Assembly (NCBI GenBank): GCA_017590115.1
Contig: JAGGNK010006448.1
Coordinates: 7,302,099 to 7,366,098, forward strand
Origin: Montifringilla adamsi
Lineage: Eukaryota; Chordata; Aves; Passeriformes; Passeridae
Reading direction: 5' to 3'
Length of the DNA stretch: 64,000 nucleotides
In this document: positions 1 to 11,640 of the stretch, piece after piece
Position numbering within the stretch: the stretch's first letter is position 1
Layout of the letters: each line of letters begins with the position of its first letter
Program-made: the position numbers and the translations under genes
Notes under the pieces: generated by a model
Told to the model about the DNA's origin: nothing
The model's input: only the letters and a program-made list of their open reading frames with translations
Databases searched by the model: none

Positions 1-3000
1 GGTCATTGGAGATAACGTAGTATAGATATCTGAATATCCAGTGAGGTGGAATATTGTTTTCAGATTAAAAAGCACAAAGTGCTTCTATCCAGATTGTCTT
101 AGAGGAGAATTCAGTGGACAACTGAAATAAAGAGGCTCAGGCCTGTTCCCATACTCTGTTGATTATTGTACATCTGACAGCTGATCAATACCTGAATAAC
201 TCCCTTCAGATGAAGAGCAAAGAGCATTTTTGATTTCTTGTTTCCATTCCTTGCTATGAAGCCATCATCACATATGAGTAAATATCTTCATTCAGAGCTG
301 GATATGGTCAAGAGACTTCACTTGAGTCGGTGGAGGTCCCTGAATAGGGATTATCTATAGTGCTAGAAATTGCAATATGAAAGTCGGACTATGGCATGAA
401 TGCTGTTTTGCAGCCATCAGATCTGAAAATTTTTTAAGTGTAAAGTGAGAGGAAAATGAAAGTTGTTTTGGAGCCAACAGGAAGCAACAAATGTGTTAAT
501 GCTTCTGAAAAGTTAATTGTATATGTTTTTCAATGTTCATTTTGTCATTTTTCTCTTCTGAACTGCACAAGACTAAGCTCACTAAGAGAAGATTTTTTAA
601 AGATTGCAAAATACAGGGCCTTTTTGAATTAGATGTGGATGACAACTGCTCTGAATCTCAGTGTCAATAGCAAGAATAATGAAGATGCATGTTTCAATAA
701 TGATAGTAGTTCATATGAAACCTTCAAAAACTATGAGGCTGTGAAATGCAGTGTGAGCTGCTGGTCATAGGCTGTTCAAAGTGTTAAGAATTATCTTCAA
801 AAAACTTCATGTCACTTCCTAGGTGATATGAAAGAGTGGATACATTTAGCTCATCTAGCAAGGTGGTTTTTTATTTTTTTTAATGTTAATGAGTAAGTGC
901 TGTGTAATATGAAAGGCTGGTCTGTCTCAGTTTCCCTTGGTTGACAAGACATAGGAGCAAAAATATGGTTCCAATATTTTGCTGATTGCTTGCTTCAAAG
1001 TTATAGTAGGACCAAGTATGAAAATATCTCTTCCTCTGTAAGAAGATACCTATTAATTCTCTAGTTATATAAGACTAAGGCTATGTCCTTATTCTCTCTA
1101 CACAGAGAAGGCAAGAATTTAGGTTTTCAAAAGGCCAAATAATTTATGATCCTAGGATCATTATTTTCCTCCAAGATTCAGGCTCCTAAGCATATAAATC
1201 ACTTTTAAAATGTTATGCTAAGTTATACTCTGGGCTTCTGAGATAAGAAAGGTAAGACGCATGGAGAAAAGTATTTTGCAAATGTAGTTTCCACCACCTA
1301 AATGAACCAAAAGGAAACAGTAAGATGTTTTTCTGTGACTCAGATGCATTAAATACTAGTCCTTCTAGCATTTGGATAATCTTTCTGCAAAAAAACAGTG
1401 GTGGATGGCTTGGTAGTATCTCGAGTTTGATGACAAGAAGGAGCTTACTAGTCACGCTTTTCACCATTATCATATATATTACATTCTGTAATGACATGCT
1501 GACATAAAAATATATGGATTGGAGGCTTTAGCAGTGCAATTATGATGAACAGTTGAGAAAAACAAACCAACCAAATAAAATGCACACCTGAAATAAGGTG
1601 TATATGAGAAGATACTGTAACTAATGAAGGATAAAATGTTAAAAAGATCTGTTTAATGAGGTTTAATTTGCTCTTATAAAATAAGCTGGTTCAGGGAGAG
1701 TGTGTGCCCTCTGAAGAAGAAATGGAAGTGCAACACTTGAATAATAAATGGTTTACTCAAGGACCGAGAGTGACAAAAAAGGTAAAGATAATATATCGAT
1801 CCATTCTCAAACTAGTCCATACTGAAGTTTTATATCAACTTTTGACTGTGACTTTTGAAAAATAGTAGGTATAGGACTGAGAATCATGCAGATGCAATTC
1901 TTTCCTGAGGCTGTTCTTACAAGGCAGGTCTTACCAAGCTTAATATTATCCCTGAATTTGCCTCAGCACTGTCTAGAATTTGATCTGGATAAGGATATGT
2001 CAAGTTTAAGCTACATTGTCTTGCGGTATTCCTTTTTTCATATTTAACAATTATTTTGCATAAATTCAGAGGTGGAAATATGGAAAAATATCTCATAAAA
2101 CAAAAATACTATATATTCATCAGGAGCATGATCTAAGACCTAAGACTTTTTTTTTTTTTTTTAATAAGGGGCTTTAAATATTGAGCAACTTAAAAATACA
2201 CATTAAAAATATTCATTTATATTGTCTCTATTAAAAATGTTTTCAAGAACTGAAATATTTCAAGCCTTTTCTCTCTTTAGGAACTATTTATATTTTTCCA
2301 TTTTTAATACTCTTTAAATAGATACAATTTGTTCAAGAGGAAACAAAACAGCCAGAAGTCAGGATATATTGCTCTGCAGTGATCCACTATAGTTGTCTTC
2401 AGTTTTATTGTAGATGATGTGTCTTCATAAATTCAAAGAGTTAGCCAGCGAGTTCATCTTTCATTTCCCTGGAAATCAGAGCATTGTGGATAAGTACTTG
2501 GCTCTGACCCAGAGCTGAGTCATAAGCAGTTTTGGCATTTGTGAGAGAGTCCAAGATCTCTCCTGAAGTCAGCAGCAGCACAAACTTAATTCTGTGCATA
2601 TCCTTCACAAGTCACTTCTGACAGGATTGCTCTCATGAAGCCCAGGCACCTAAGGGATATGTCTGAATGACAGCCTGCTTTACTCCTCTGTCTCTTGAAG
2701 TGAATGCAAAAAGAAAGAAGAGCCAGAAGAGGAGGGATAGTTTCAAACAGATGGGAGATCATGCTTATGTGTCTGTGTTTGGAACAGTGGGCTCCTGATT
2801 TCACCTGTGTGCTGCCTTTAGGTAGAGAGGAAATATAAATTTGGAAATGGTGAGATGTAGAAGAGATTCCCTTTGTGATGGCAGGGTACTTGCTTAAGGA
2901 TTAGGAAAGACAACTGGGAGACTGAGTTTCTGGATATACAGTGGCACTACCCACTGCTACTTCTAAATGCAGTGCATTGTGCTCCCTCAGTGAAACAGAG

Positions 3001-3406
3001 AAACCCTCTCCTAACACAGGCACTTTTACAGGGCCCAAACAGCTAGTGTGTGAAAAAATATGCTTGCATTTTACTTTCCTCACCTGCAAAATCAAACTAC
3101 TTTATTTATTCATAATATATTTATTAAGAAATTAATGTTTAAAACAAACAAACAAACAAACAAACAAATGCTGTTCATCCAGACATTAACTGGAACTCAG
3201 TATAGCTACCAAACATATAAATAATGCTCTGGATTTATGATCTTGTCAGTGATGATCCAATAAGTTGGTTGTTTACCTGCAAAAACTGGATGAAAGCTGA
3301 GATGGTGAGCACTAATCATGAACGTTGTTAGATTCCCAGCTGCAGAATGCTATATATACCTGAAGCTTTCTTTATTTATCCTCAGCACTTAAAAGTAAAA
3401 ATAACC
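1..3406. other. Unique AT-rich non-coding stretch
   Basis: No gene or recognisable transposable element is seen. The open frames here are at most about 95 codons and overlap each other on both strands without a recognisable domain. Small features are a T-run near 2148-2162 and an (AAAC)n run near 3142-3168. Confidence 0.6.
3142..3168. repeat. (AAAC)n microsatellite
   Basis: About six consecutive copies of the tetranucleotide AAAC/CAAA are read directly. Such A-rich simple repeats are common in vertebrate DNA. Confidence 0.85.
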
Positions 3407-3903
3407 TTTTTTTTTTTTTTATCTAATGTGTTTTACATATGAACCAGTTTTTAAATATATTTATGCACAGAATTATTTCAATATTGCCAAAAGTGTATTT
3501 CGGTTGTCATAGTTATTGTGACTAAGCAGCTCACTTTTCATTACCAGTATGAGGCTTTTAAAATTGCATACTCAATTTCAACAGCATTTGTAAAAGAAAA
3601 TGTCCTTGTGAATTAAGTTTGGATTCAGTGATACATCTTGCTGTTCTTTTATTCAGAAGAGCAGACCGGTGCTGTTTGTTTGTTTATTATCTACATAGTT
3701 TTGGAGCAAGTTTGTTATGGGATGTCTGAAGTTCCTTAGTGAATCTCAAGGTAATCTCATCTCTAATGCTTTTATATAGTAGCTATTTAATCTTCTTTAT
3801 GGAGAGGACAGAATGACCTTATTCTTTACTTTTACTAATACAACTTCTTATGGTTGAGAATTTCAATGAGGTTAAAAACTAATTTTTGTCTTACTGAAAA
3901 ACA

Positions 3904-4045
3904 AAAACTTGGAAATGTCTCTGTGTTAGGAACAACCTTTATTTCCTAAGTTTAACTAAAAAAAAATGTTTTACAAAACCTGGAAATGTCTCTGAGTTAG
4001 GAAGAACCTTTATTTCCTAAGTTTAACTGAAAAAAAAAATGTTTT
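3904..4045. repeat. 71-bp tandem dimer
   Basis: Two adjacent units of about 71 bp share a GGAAATGTCT block (3911 and 3982), a TTATTTCCTAAGTTTAACT block, an A-run and ATGTTTTAC, with a few substitutions between units. The dimer is present again in the second copy of the 1.4-kb duplication (about 5313-5455). It is an ordinary short tandem duplication with no coding content. Confidence 0.85.
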
Positions 4046-4708
4046 ACTGATTAATCTTTTGCCATTCTATGATTATTTTCCATCAATGGTTGGACTATAA
4101 TACAGGAAAATATAATTATGGTTTCCACTTAATTCCAGGGCATTAAAAATAAAGGTATGTATAACAAGTCTGCAATGTAGAAAAATATCCTAAAATCTGT
4201 TTTCATTAATAAAGTAAATTATTTTATTCACTAAGTTTAATCACTTAGCATTTGTCTAGTTTTTATTTTAAAATGACAGATACTGTCAACATTCATATTA
4301 AATTTCTTTCTATGAACAGATAAAAAAAGCTCTATTTTGACAGCATTTCAAAAATACAGAATGATATAAAGAAAAGTCCTTACAAACAGAAAAATATATT
4401 TATGGTGATTCACCGCTGTCTTTTTGACAGGAAAAGAAACAACTTTACTTACATTTCAACTTTGGCAAAAGTAGCATGAATGCATAGATTAATCTATACA
4501 ATGATCCAGAGGATCAGAACCAGAATTTTGAACACCATGTTATTTATCTTAAATTTCGGCATATTTAGGTTAGAAGTACTTTTGTAACTTCATATTTAGT
4601 TTTCACTATCCAAACAAACTGTAATGAGCATTAGCCCAGTTCACTTCTTTGCAACTACGATATAATTTAGTTACAATGAGTGTGCTCCCAAAATGTAATT
4701 ATCTCTCT

Positions 4709-4803
4709 GTGTGTTTGTGTGTGTGTGTATGTGTGTGTGTGTGTATGTGTGTGTGTGTGTATGTGTGTGTGTATGTGTGTGTGTGTGTGTGCGTGTGTGT
4801 GTG
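4709..4803. repeat. Interrupted (TG)n microsatellite at the contig end
   Basis: A GT repeat is interrupted by TATG and GCG units and ends at the N gap. It is 18 bp longer than the matching tract in the second copy (counted from ATCTCTCTGT to the GCG interruption). Frames reading through it are artefacts of the repeat. Confidence 0.95.
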
Positions 4804-4812
4804 NNNNNNNNN
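4804..4812. other. Assembly gap (9 N)
   Basis: Nine N bases separate a TG microsatellite on the left from a poly-T run on the right. Both flanks are hard to assemble, and the flanking 1.4 kb is duplicated. Confidence 0.98.
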
Positions 4813-6197
4813 TTTTTTTTTTTTTTTTTATCTAATGTGTTTTACATATGAACCAGTTTTTAAATATATTTATGCACAGAATTATTTCAATATTGCCAAA
4901 AGTGTATTTCGGTTGTCATAGTTATTGTGACTAAGCAGCTCACTTTTCATTACCAGTATGAGGCTTTTAAAATTGCATACTCAATTTCAACAGCATTTGT
5001 AAAAGAAAATGTCCTTGTGAATTAAGTTTGGATTCAGTGATACATCTTGCTGTTCTTTTATTCAGAAGAGCAGACCGGTGCTGTTTGTTTGTTTATTATC
5101 TACATAGTTTTGGAGCAAGTTTGTTATGGGATGTCTGAAGTTCCTTAGTGAATCTCAAGGTAATCTCATCTCTAATGCTTTTATATAGTAGCTATTTAAT
5201 CTTCTTTATGGAGAGGACAGAATGACCTTATTCTTTACTTTTACTAATACAACTTCTTATGGTTGAGAATTTCAATGAGGTTAAAAACTAATTTTTGTCT
5301 TACTGAAAAACAAAAACTTGGAAATGTCTCTGTGTTAGGAACAACCTTTATTTCCTAAGTTTAACTAAAAAAAAATGTTTTACAAAACCTGGAAATGTCT
5401 CTGAGTTAGGAAGAACCTTTATTTCCTAAGTTTAACTGAAAAAAAAAAATGTTTTACTGATTAATCTTTTGCCATTCTATGATTATTTTCCATCAATGGT
5501 TGGACTATAATACAGGAAAATATAATTATGGTTTCCACTTAATTCCAGGGCATTAAAAATAAAGGTATGTATAACAAGTCTGCAATGTAGAAAAATATCC
5601 TAAAATCTGTTTTCATTAATAAAGTAAATTATTTTATTCACTAAGTTTAATCACTTAGCATTTGTCTAGTTTTTATTTTAAAATGACAGATACTGTCAAC
5701 ATTCATATTAAATTTCTTTCTATGAACAGATAAAAAAAGCTCTATTTTGACAGCATTTCAAAAATACAGAATGATATAAAGAAAAGTCCTTACAAACAGA
5801 AAAATATATTTATGGTGATTCACCGCTGTCTTTTTGACAGGAAAAGAAACAACTTTACTTACATTTCAACTTTGGCAAAAGTAGCATGAATGCATAGATT
5901 AATCTATACAATGATCCAGAGGATCAGAACCAGAATTTTGAACACCATGTTATTTATCTTAAATTTCGGCATATTTAGGTTAGAAGTACTTTTGTAACTT
6001 CATATTTAGTTTTCACTATCCAAACAAACTGTAATGAGCATTAGCCCAGTTCACTTCTTTGCAACTACGATATAATTTAGTTACAATGAGTGTGCTCCCA
6101 AAATGTAATTATCTCTCTGTGTATGTGTGTGTGTGTGTATGTGTGTGTGTGTGTATGTGTGTGTGTATGTGTGTGTGTGTGTGCGTGTGTGTGTGTT
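4813..6197. repeat. Duplicated 1.4-kb segment, copy 2 (right of gap)
   Basis: The segment starts in a T17 run next to the gap and repeats the content of 3421-4803, including the internal 71-bp dimer (about 5313-5455) and the TG tract. After the TG tract the sequence becomes unique. Only this copy is joined to the right flank and only copy 1 is joined to the left flank, as expected for two overlapping contig ends. Confidence 0.95.
6119..6196. repeat. (TG)n microsatellite, second copy
   Basis: This is a GT repeat interrupted by ATG and GCG units, 18 bp shorter than its counterpart left of the gap. The length difference could be two alleles of one locus or a sequencing error. Confidence 0.95.
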
Positions 6198-9100
6198 TGC
6201 ATACATACCTGTTTGCGCGGGTGGAGGATACACACAGAAAGAGTGGCTAGAAATAACAGTAATAAAAATAACTGCTATCTTCAGTGAAAGGCAGCCATAT
6301 CTGCACAGTTTTGAGAATCCTGAATTTTGGAACAGTGAAGGAGGAAGAATCGAGTACTCTTTGCTTTTCCTGTTCAGTTTTTAATTTCAGCAAGATTTTA
6401 TTTTTCCCTGATGAAGTATATAAAACTGGAAGGAATATGACAATATTTGGTAGTTTACATTACATATTTCATTTACATTACACAGATAAATGATAAATTT
6501 ACCCTACAATAAACAAATTATAAACTTACCCTAAAATATTTCAAAGACCCCCACATTCAATCATATTCTTTAAAATATTATTTTACTTGATTTTACCACC
6601 TCTTTTAAAAAATAGACCCAAGAGGATTTTTAGCAGTTTTATGAAATTGTGTCCTATAACTACCTGTAGGTACCTTTCTGTTTAATGTGTTCTTCACTGT
6701 ACTGACAAAAAGAACAGATGGCAGACCTGTTTAGATTTATCAAAATCATAGATCTCTTTAGTCTGCGATGGAAAAATATACACAGCTATTCTGAGATCGC
6801 TGATATTTCCAAATCCTGAATTAAGGATATTATGCTAGAACAATACAATGTTATACTAGAACAAAAATATGTAGAAAAATGCTAGTTGGTGACATCCACC
6901 ATTCTTCCAAAACACATAGGACTCCAGCTTAGAGAGGAATAAATTCTGAAAACCACTTTTTCTCAAAGTCTCTCAGAAATATTGCAATGCTTTTTTTTAA
7001 TATAAAGAGGCCATTATGTTCGTGTGGACAAAATTAAACAGAATACTATTAATTCAATTATTAAACATGGTCAGCAGCTGAATGTGTTTATACAACTATT
7101 CCCTTGATCTCATCAGCCTATGTTCTGGCTCTTTTTCTCTATCTTTTTTGTTTTGTTTTTTTTTTTTTTTTTTTAAATCTGTGTGCTTCTGTGTGTGTGT
7201 GTGTGCATGTGTGTGCTTGTGTGTGCATGTGTGTAAATGGTCCCTGGTGGTATTTTCAGTTCTTGAATTGGGGGAAAAGAAACCCTGAATCTTTTGTTCA
7301 AGACAATTAAACTTTGTTATGCTACTGCAGTTTTTTATTTAGTAAAGAGAAAGAAAGACTCTAAAAATTTTAGATACAGTCTTTCAAAGATTTTGGAGGA
7401 TTTTGACACTCTCTTAGAGGATTTTACCACTTCTAGACAATAGAAAGTAGATTTAAATTAATTTGCACTGGGAGTAAAAACACACATCATGAAGAAAACT
7501 TATGAATTATGGAAGCTTCCCAGTTTCAAAGTCATACTTTGTCATCACATAATTTCTATTTATGCTACAGTGAATGAACTATCGTCAGATAATTATCAGA
7601 CAGCTGTTTGTAATGAAAAATATGGATAAAAAACCCTTTGCAGTTTATCTGCATATATGTTGTTTCTTAAAAATTTCTTTGACATTGGAATTTTTTTGGA
7701 ATTGATTATGCATATTAAACCACTGATAATGAGCCTTCACAAACACACGGTATTGGGTTTAGATAAAAGGAATTTATCCTTTGACATGAATTAACTTTAC
7801 TGGCATGTGTAAATGAGTAGCAAGTGGAAAGTATTATCTCTGCAGTTGTTCTAATTAGGCAGTAATATCTAACATCATAAGAATTTGAGATAGTGGAAAA
7901 GACAAATAATTGAATTTGTTATTGTACTTCTTAAACGTAAATATGAACGTTTGTTGACACATTTCAGAGTGATTCTAAACAAAGTTTTCTGTAGTCATTT
8001 GGAATATATTAATAATATTGCAGCTCAACTAATCTAAGTAATTGTGTTTTTATAAAAAGTTTAAGATTCTACTTAGGCAACGATAAATCCTCGGATCTTC
8101 AATTTCATAAGGTCGGTTCCCTTTTGGCCTTGGGATTGTGGGTCAACACAGAAACACCTAACAACAAGGTCAGCAGCAGTTTGTACATTCTCATATTGAA
8201 TCATATTTATAGAATACAAAGCCATGTAAACACAATCATTATTTGGTGGAGGAAATGTTGGAAACTGAATGGAGGTGTTCTTGATGCCTTGACATTAATT
8301 AGGATCACTTCGTTCACTTCTGTGACCTGAAAATTTACCAGTGTTTTGGTACTATATCAGACATTTGCACTTTTGATCACATGATTTTGACAGAGCTTTA
8401 GTACAGTTTAACACATGTAGAAAGTTTTCAAATTTTTGCTAGAGTGTAAGAGAGTTGTTTCATTGCCCTTTTCCTCCTCATTCTGATGAACCATGAGCCC
8501 ACAAATTATATCATAAGAGATTTAAGGAAGATGAAATACAAGACAGGTGTTAAGGAAGCAGCGACTGTTAAGACAGAGGTTGACAGTGTCATAGGCTTCT
8601 ATTGATCAGGGTGGGAGAAGGGAAAAGCTAAAAATCAAACACCAGTGTATGAAGAGGAGAGAGGTGAGGGAAACATAGAACATATATTTAAATCTTATTC
8701 TCTTCATAAATCAGTTCTTTTCAATATCTCTTAAAAAAAGGTTCTAAATATGACAATCTTCTTGCATTTGCATTGCTATGTCGATTAAAAAAAAAACCAG
8801 TTTATCATAGAAGTTTGTCACAAGTATGAAGGAAAAAACCATGGCTGTGTTTTTCTTCAAGTGCTTGTATGACACTAATCATTATATTTAATTATTTATG
8901 TGCCTCACTGTGAAGTTACCTGGATCAAGAAAAAGAGGCATATATAAAAATTATCTCTGTGCCATCCAGCTAAATAGCAATTTTTCAAGATGTTTCTTTC
9001 ATTTAATGGTGTTTTCCTCAAAACTGTTGGGAAAAAACACTGTTATCATCAGAATCAATGGTAGTTAAGTCTTTAATGTTCTGACTTCATGGAGCCGAAA

Positions 9101-9600
9101 CTGCATTTCCAATTTTTAAACCGGTAGTAATAGTTAATGCAACAAGATACTCTATTTGCAGAGGATTGATTTTATTATTTTGCTTTCTTATTTCCTGTTT
9201 CATCTTAAACCATCACTGCCACCTCTGAACTTTAATCCTTGTATTTCATCTTTCATTTTAACATCTTGGATAGAGAAAAACTTTCTCAGATAAAAGTTAG
9301 AGATTGAAGTCAGGAACTGTCTAGACTTTCATGATTTCTTTATCTGTTGCCTAAGGACATGTATTGTACATGTACTGTACAGCATGCAGCCTGCTGAGAA
9401 AGTTAATGTTTAATTGAATAAATGCCACTGGATATTAAAATAATCATTATTAACTGTCATGTCAATGGACTTAAAGGGAAAAAAAATATCATAAACCTGT
9501 CTGTTGGTCTTCCAAACTGAGTTTGCTGAATTCATGAATGGCAAGAAACAGGAATTAGTGCTTCAAGATATCTATCTGATCCTGTGTTCCTATATCTCCA
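6198..9600. other. Unique AT-rich non-coding stretch
   Basis: No gene or transposon is recognised. It contains a T-run followed by a TG/TGCA simple repeat (about 7155-7235). Around 7740-8110 the sequence has few simple repeats and holds TAATTA-type homeodomain-like sites, so it could be a conserved non-coding block, but conservation cannot be judged from one sequence. Confidence 0.5.
7155..7235. repeat. Poly-T plus (TG)n simple repeat
   Basis: A T-run of about 19 bases is followed by GTGTGT units with interspersed GTGCATGT and GTGCTTGT. Two short overlapping frames through it are low-complexity artefacts. Confidence 0.9.
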
Positions 9601-9603
9601 TTA

Positions 9604-11640
9604 TAAACAATGGAGGATGTGCTCAATCCTGTTGTCTGTGTCATTAATGAAGATATTAAAGAGCATTGGTCCCACTACAGACTGCTGAGGGACATCACTA
9701 GTAACCAGTCTCCATCTGGACATTGAGTCATTGACCACTACCGTTTGGATGCAACCACTCATTCAATTCCTTATCCATCAAACAGTTCATCCATCAAACC
9801 CATCACTCTTCAGTCTAGAGAAAAGGATGTTGTTGCGGACTGTGTCAAAGGCACTACAGAAGCCTAGCTAGCTCAGAACCATGGCTTTTACCTTCTTCAC
9901 TGGTGTAGTTACTCCCTCACAGGCCACTAGATTGGTCAGGCACGACTTGTCCTTGGTGAAGCCTAAGCACTTCTCTGTCCTCCATGTGCCTTAGCAGAGC
10001 TTCTAGGAGGATCTGTTCCATTATCTCAGGCACAGAGGTGAGGCTGAAAGGTTAGTACCTCCCAGGGTCCACCTTCATATCCTTTTTAAAGATAGGTACA
10101 ATGCCTACCTTTTCTTAGTTACCTGAGAGTTTATCTGACATGACTTTTCAAATATGGTAGTGAATGACTTGGGAGCTGCATCAGTCAGCTCTCTCAGGAC
10201 TCTGGAATGCATGGCATCAGGTCCTACAGATTTATGTGTGTTCAGGATCCCCAGGTGGCCATGAACATGATTTTCTCTATTCTCTGAACACCTATTTTTA
10301 CTTTTTAGCTGAATGTCTAGTTCTTTCTAAGGCAGTACCCTATCTTGATAGATCCATATCAGTGCTACCAGGAACTGGAGCAAGTGTAGGTGTGTGAATG
10401 AATGTGTGAGCACTAGTGAATACCACCAAGTAGGTTATGAATCTGATCTCTTACAGTGGGAAAGACTTTGCTCCTCCAGTATCTGTCTTGTGATCCATCC
10501 ACTCAAGGGATGTAGGAAGAGACTGCCAGTGAAACTAAGACAAAAGGTGCTGAGTATCTTGACCTTCTCTTCCTCAGGTGAAATGGTTGCCAGCTGTGCT
10601 CATCAGGGACATTTGCTGTCATTTGCATTCCTTCTCTTGCTCACATACCTGTAGAAGCCCTTCTTATTATCCTTTGCATCACTTGTCAAGTTCTATTTCA
10701 GCCATGCCTTGGCCTTCCTGATGCCATCCCTACACAATGGAGCTGTTCCTCATGGTCTTTCCAGGATACTTATATCTGCTTCTACTGCCTGTGTTATTCC
10801 TCTTGCCCTTCAGTTTTCTCAGCAGGTCTCAACTCAGTCATGACAGTCCTTGCCTTCCTTTCTTAACTTATGACACCTGGGGATCAAGAACCCTTGCACT
10901 CTGTGGAAAGCATCCTTAGAGATCTGCCAACTCTGTTCTCCATCCTTGCCCCTGAGAGCAATCACCCAGGGTGTCCTGTTGACTAGCTGTTGAACAGCTG
11001 GAATTCTTCTTTTCTGAAGTTCTTTACTCTGAAGTCTTTGTCCTTCACCTGACTCATATCCCTCAGGACTGTGAATTCCTCTAGTGTATGATCACTGCAG
11101 CCTAGGCTGCTCCAGTCCTAATGTCCATGATTAGCTCAATTGTGTGTGTGGCCAACTGGTCTAGTACTACATCCCACACTGGTGAGTGCGTATAGGAGTG
11201 TCCTGGGCTGCCTAAAGCTCTCACTGCTACTCTTCCAGCAGATATCGATGTGGTTGAAATCCTCCAGCAGGACAAGTGCCTGCAAGCACTTGTCTCCTGT
11301 GGCTAGAGCAAGGAAGCAACCTGTAGTAGATACCAAGCACCATTTTCCCTTTGATACCCAGTCTCTAATTCTTACTTTCAACCTGCTCATGGCTGTTATT
11401 CAGAGACATCACTGCACTCTATCACTTTCTTGATGTAGATGGCAACCCCTTCACCTCCTCTTCCTCTCCTGCTCCTTCTGAACAGCTTGTAGTCATCAAC
11501 AGCCACACTCCAGTCCTGTATTTCATCCCGCTAAGTTTCAGTAATGGCAACTAGGTTGTAGCTATCTTGCACTTTCTAGCAGCATTATGGCTTCCATCTC
11601 TTCCTGTTAGTTGCTCATGATGTGGTGCAGTTGATTACAG
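9604..11640 (-). mobile_element. CR1 LINE ORF2 remnant (endonuclease to RT), broken
   Basis: A decayed non-LTR retrotransposon is read on the minus strand. Near 11136-11390 a frame keeps the motif ALVLLEDFNHIDICW, typical of the APE-type endonuclease domain of CR1 ORF2. Near 9604-9705 a frame keeps TSDVPQQS and GPMLFNIFIND, which match the reverse-transcriptase block containing the VPQGS and FNIF motifs. The region between reads as CR1 with many frameshifts and stops. The remnant stops just before the catalytic A-DD box, and no CR1 3' tail is attached, so the 3' third is missing. That is unusual, because LINE copies are normally 5'-truncated and keep the 3' end. It is inactive. Endonuclease and RT coordinates are good to within about 50 bp and the outer edges are less certain. 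Confidence 0.85.

Larger units (their letters stand above)
3407..4803. repeat. Duplicated 1.4-kb segment, copy 1 (left of gap)
   Basis: The segment begins in a 14-T run and ends inside a TG microsatellite directly at the N gap. It matches 4813-6197 base for base wherever I compared the two, at an offset of 1409-1410. The differences I saw are confined to homopolymer lengths (T14 versus T17; an A-run of 10 near 4030 versus 11 in copy 2) and to the TG tract, which is 18 bp longer here. It carries no gene. The pattern fits an unmerged overlap of two contigs. Confidence 0.95.

Noticed and set aside
4649..4921. Cys/Val-rich open frames across the TG repeats (also 6059-6384 and 7082-7310)
   Set aside because: They are translations of GT repeats, and the first runs across the N gap.
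3407..6197. Genuine recent tandem duplication
   Set aside because: The copies meet exactly at an assembly gap, end in simple repeats on the gap side, and differ only in homopolymers and the microsatellite. Contig overlap explains all of this more simply.
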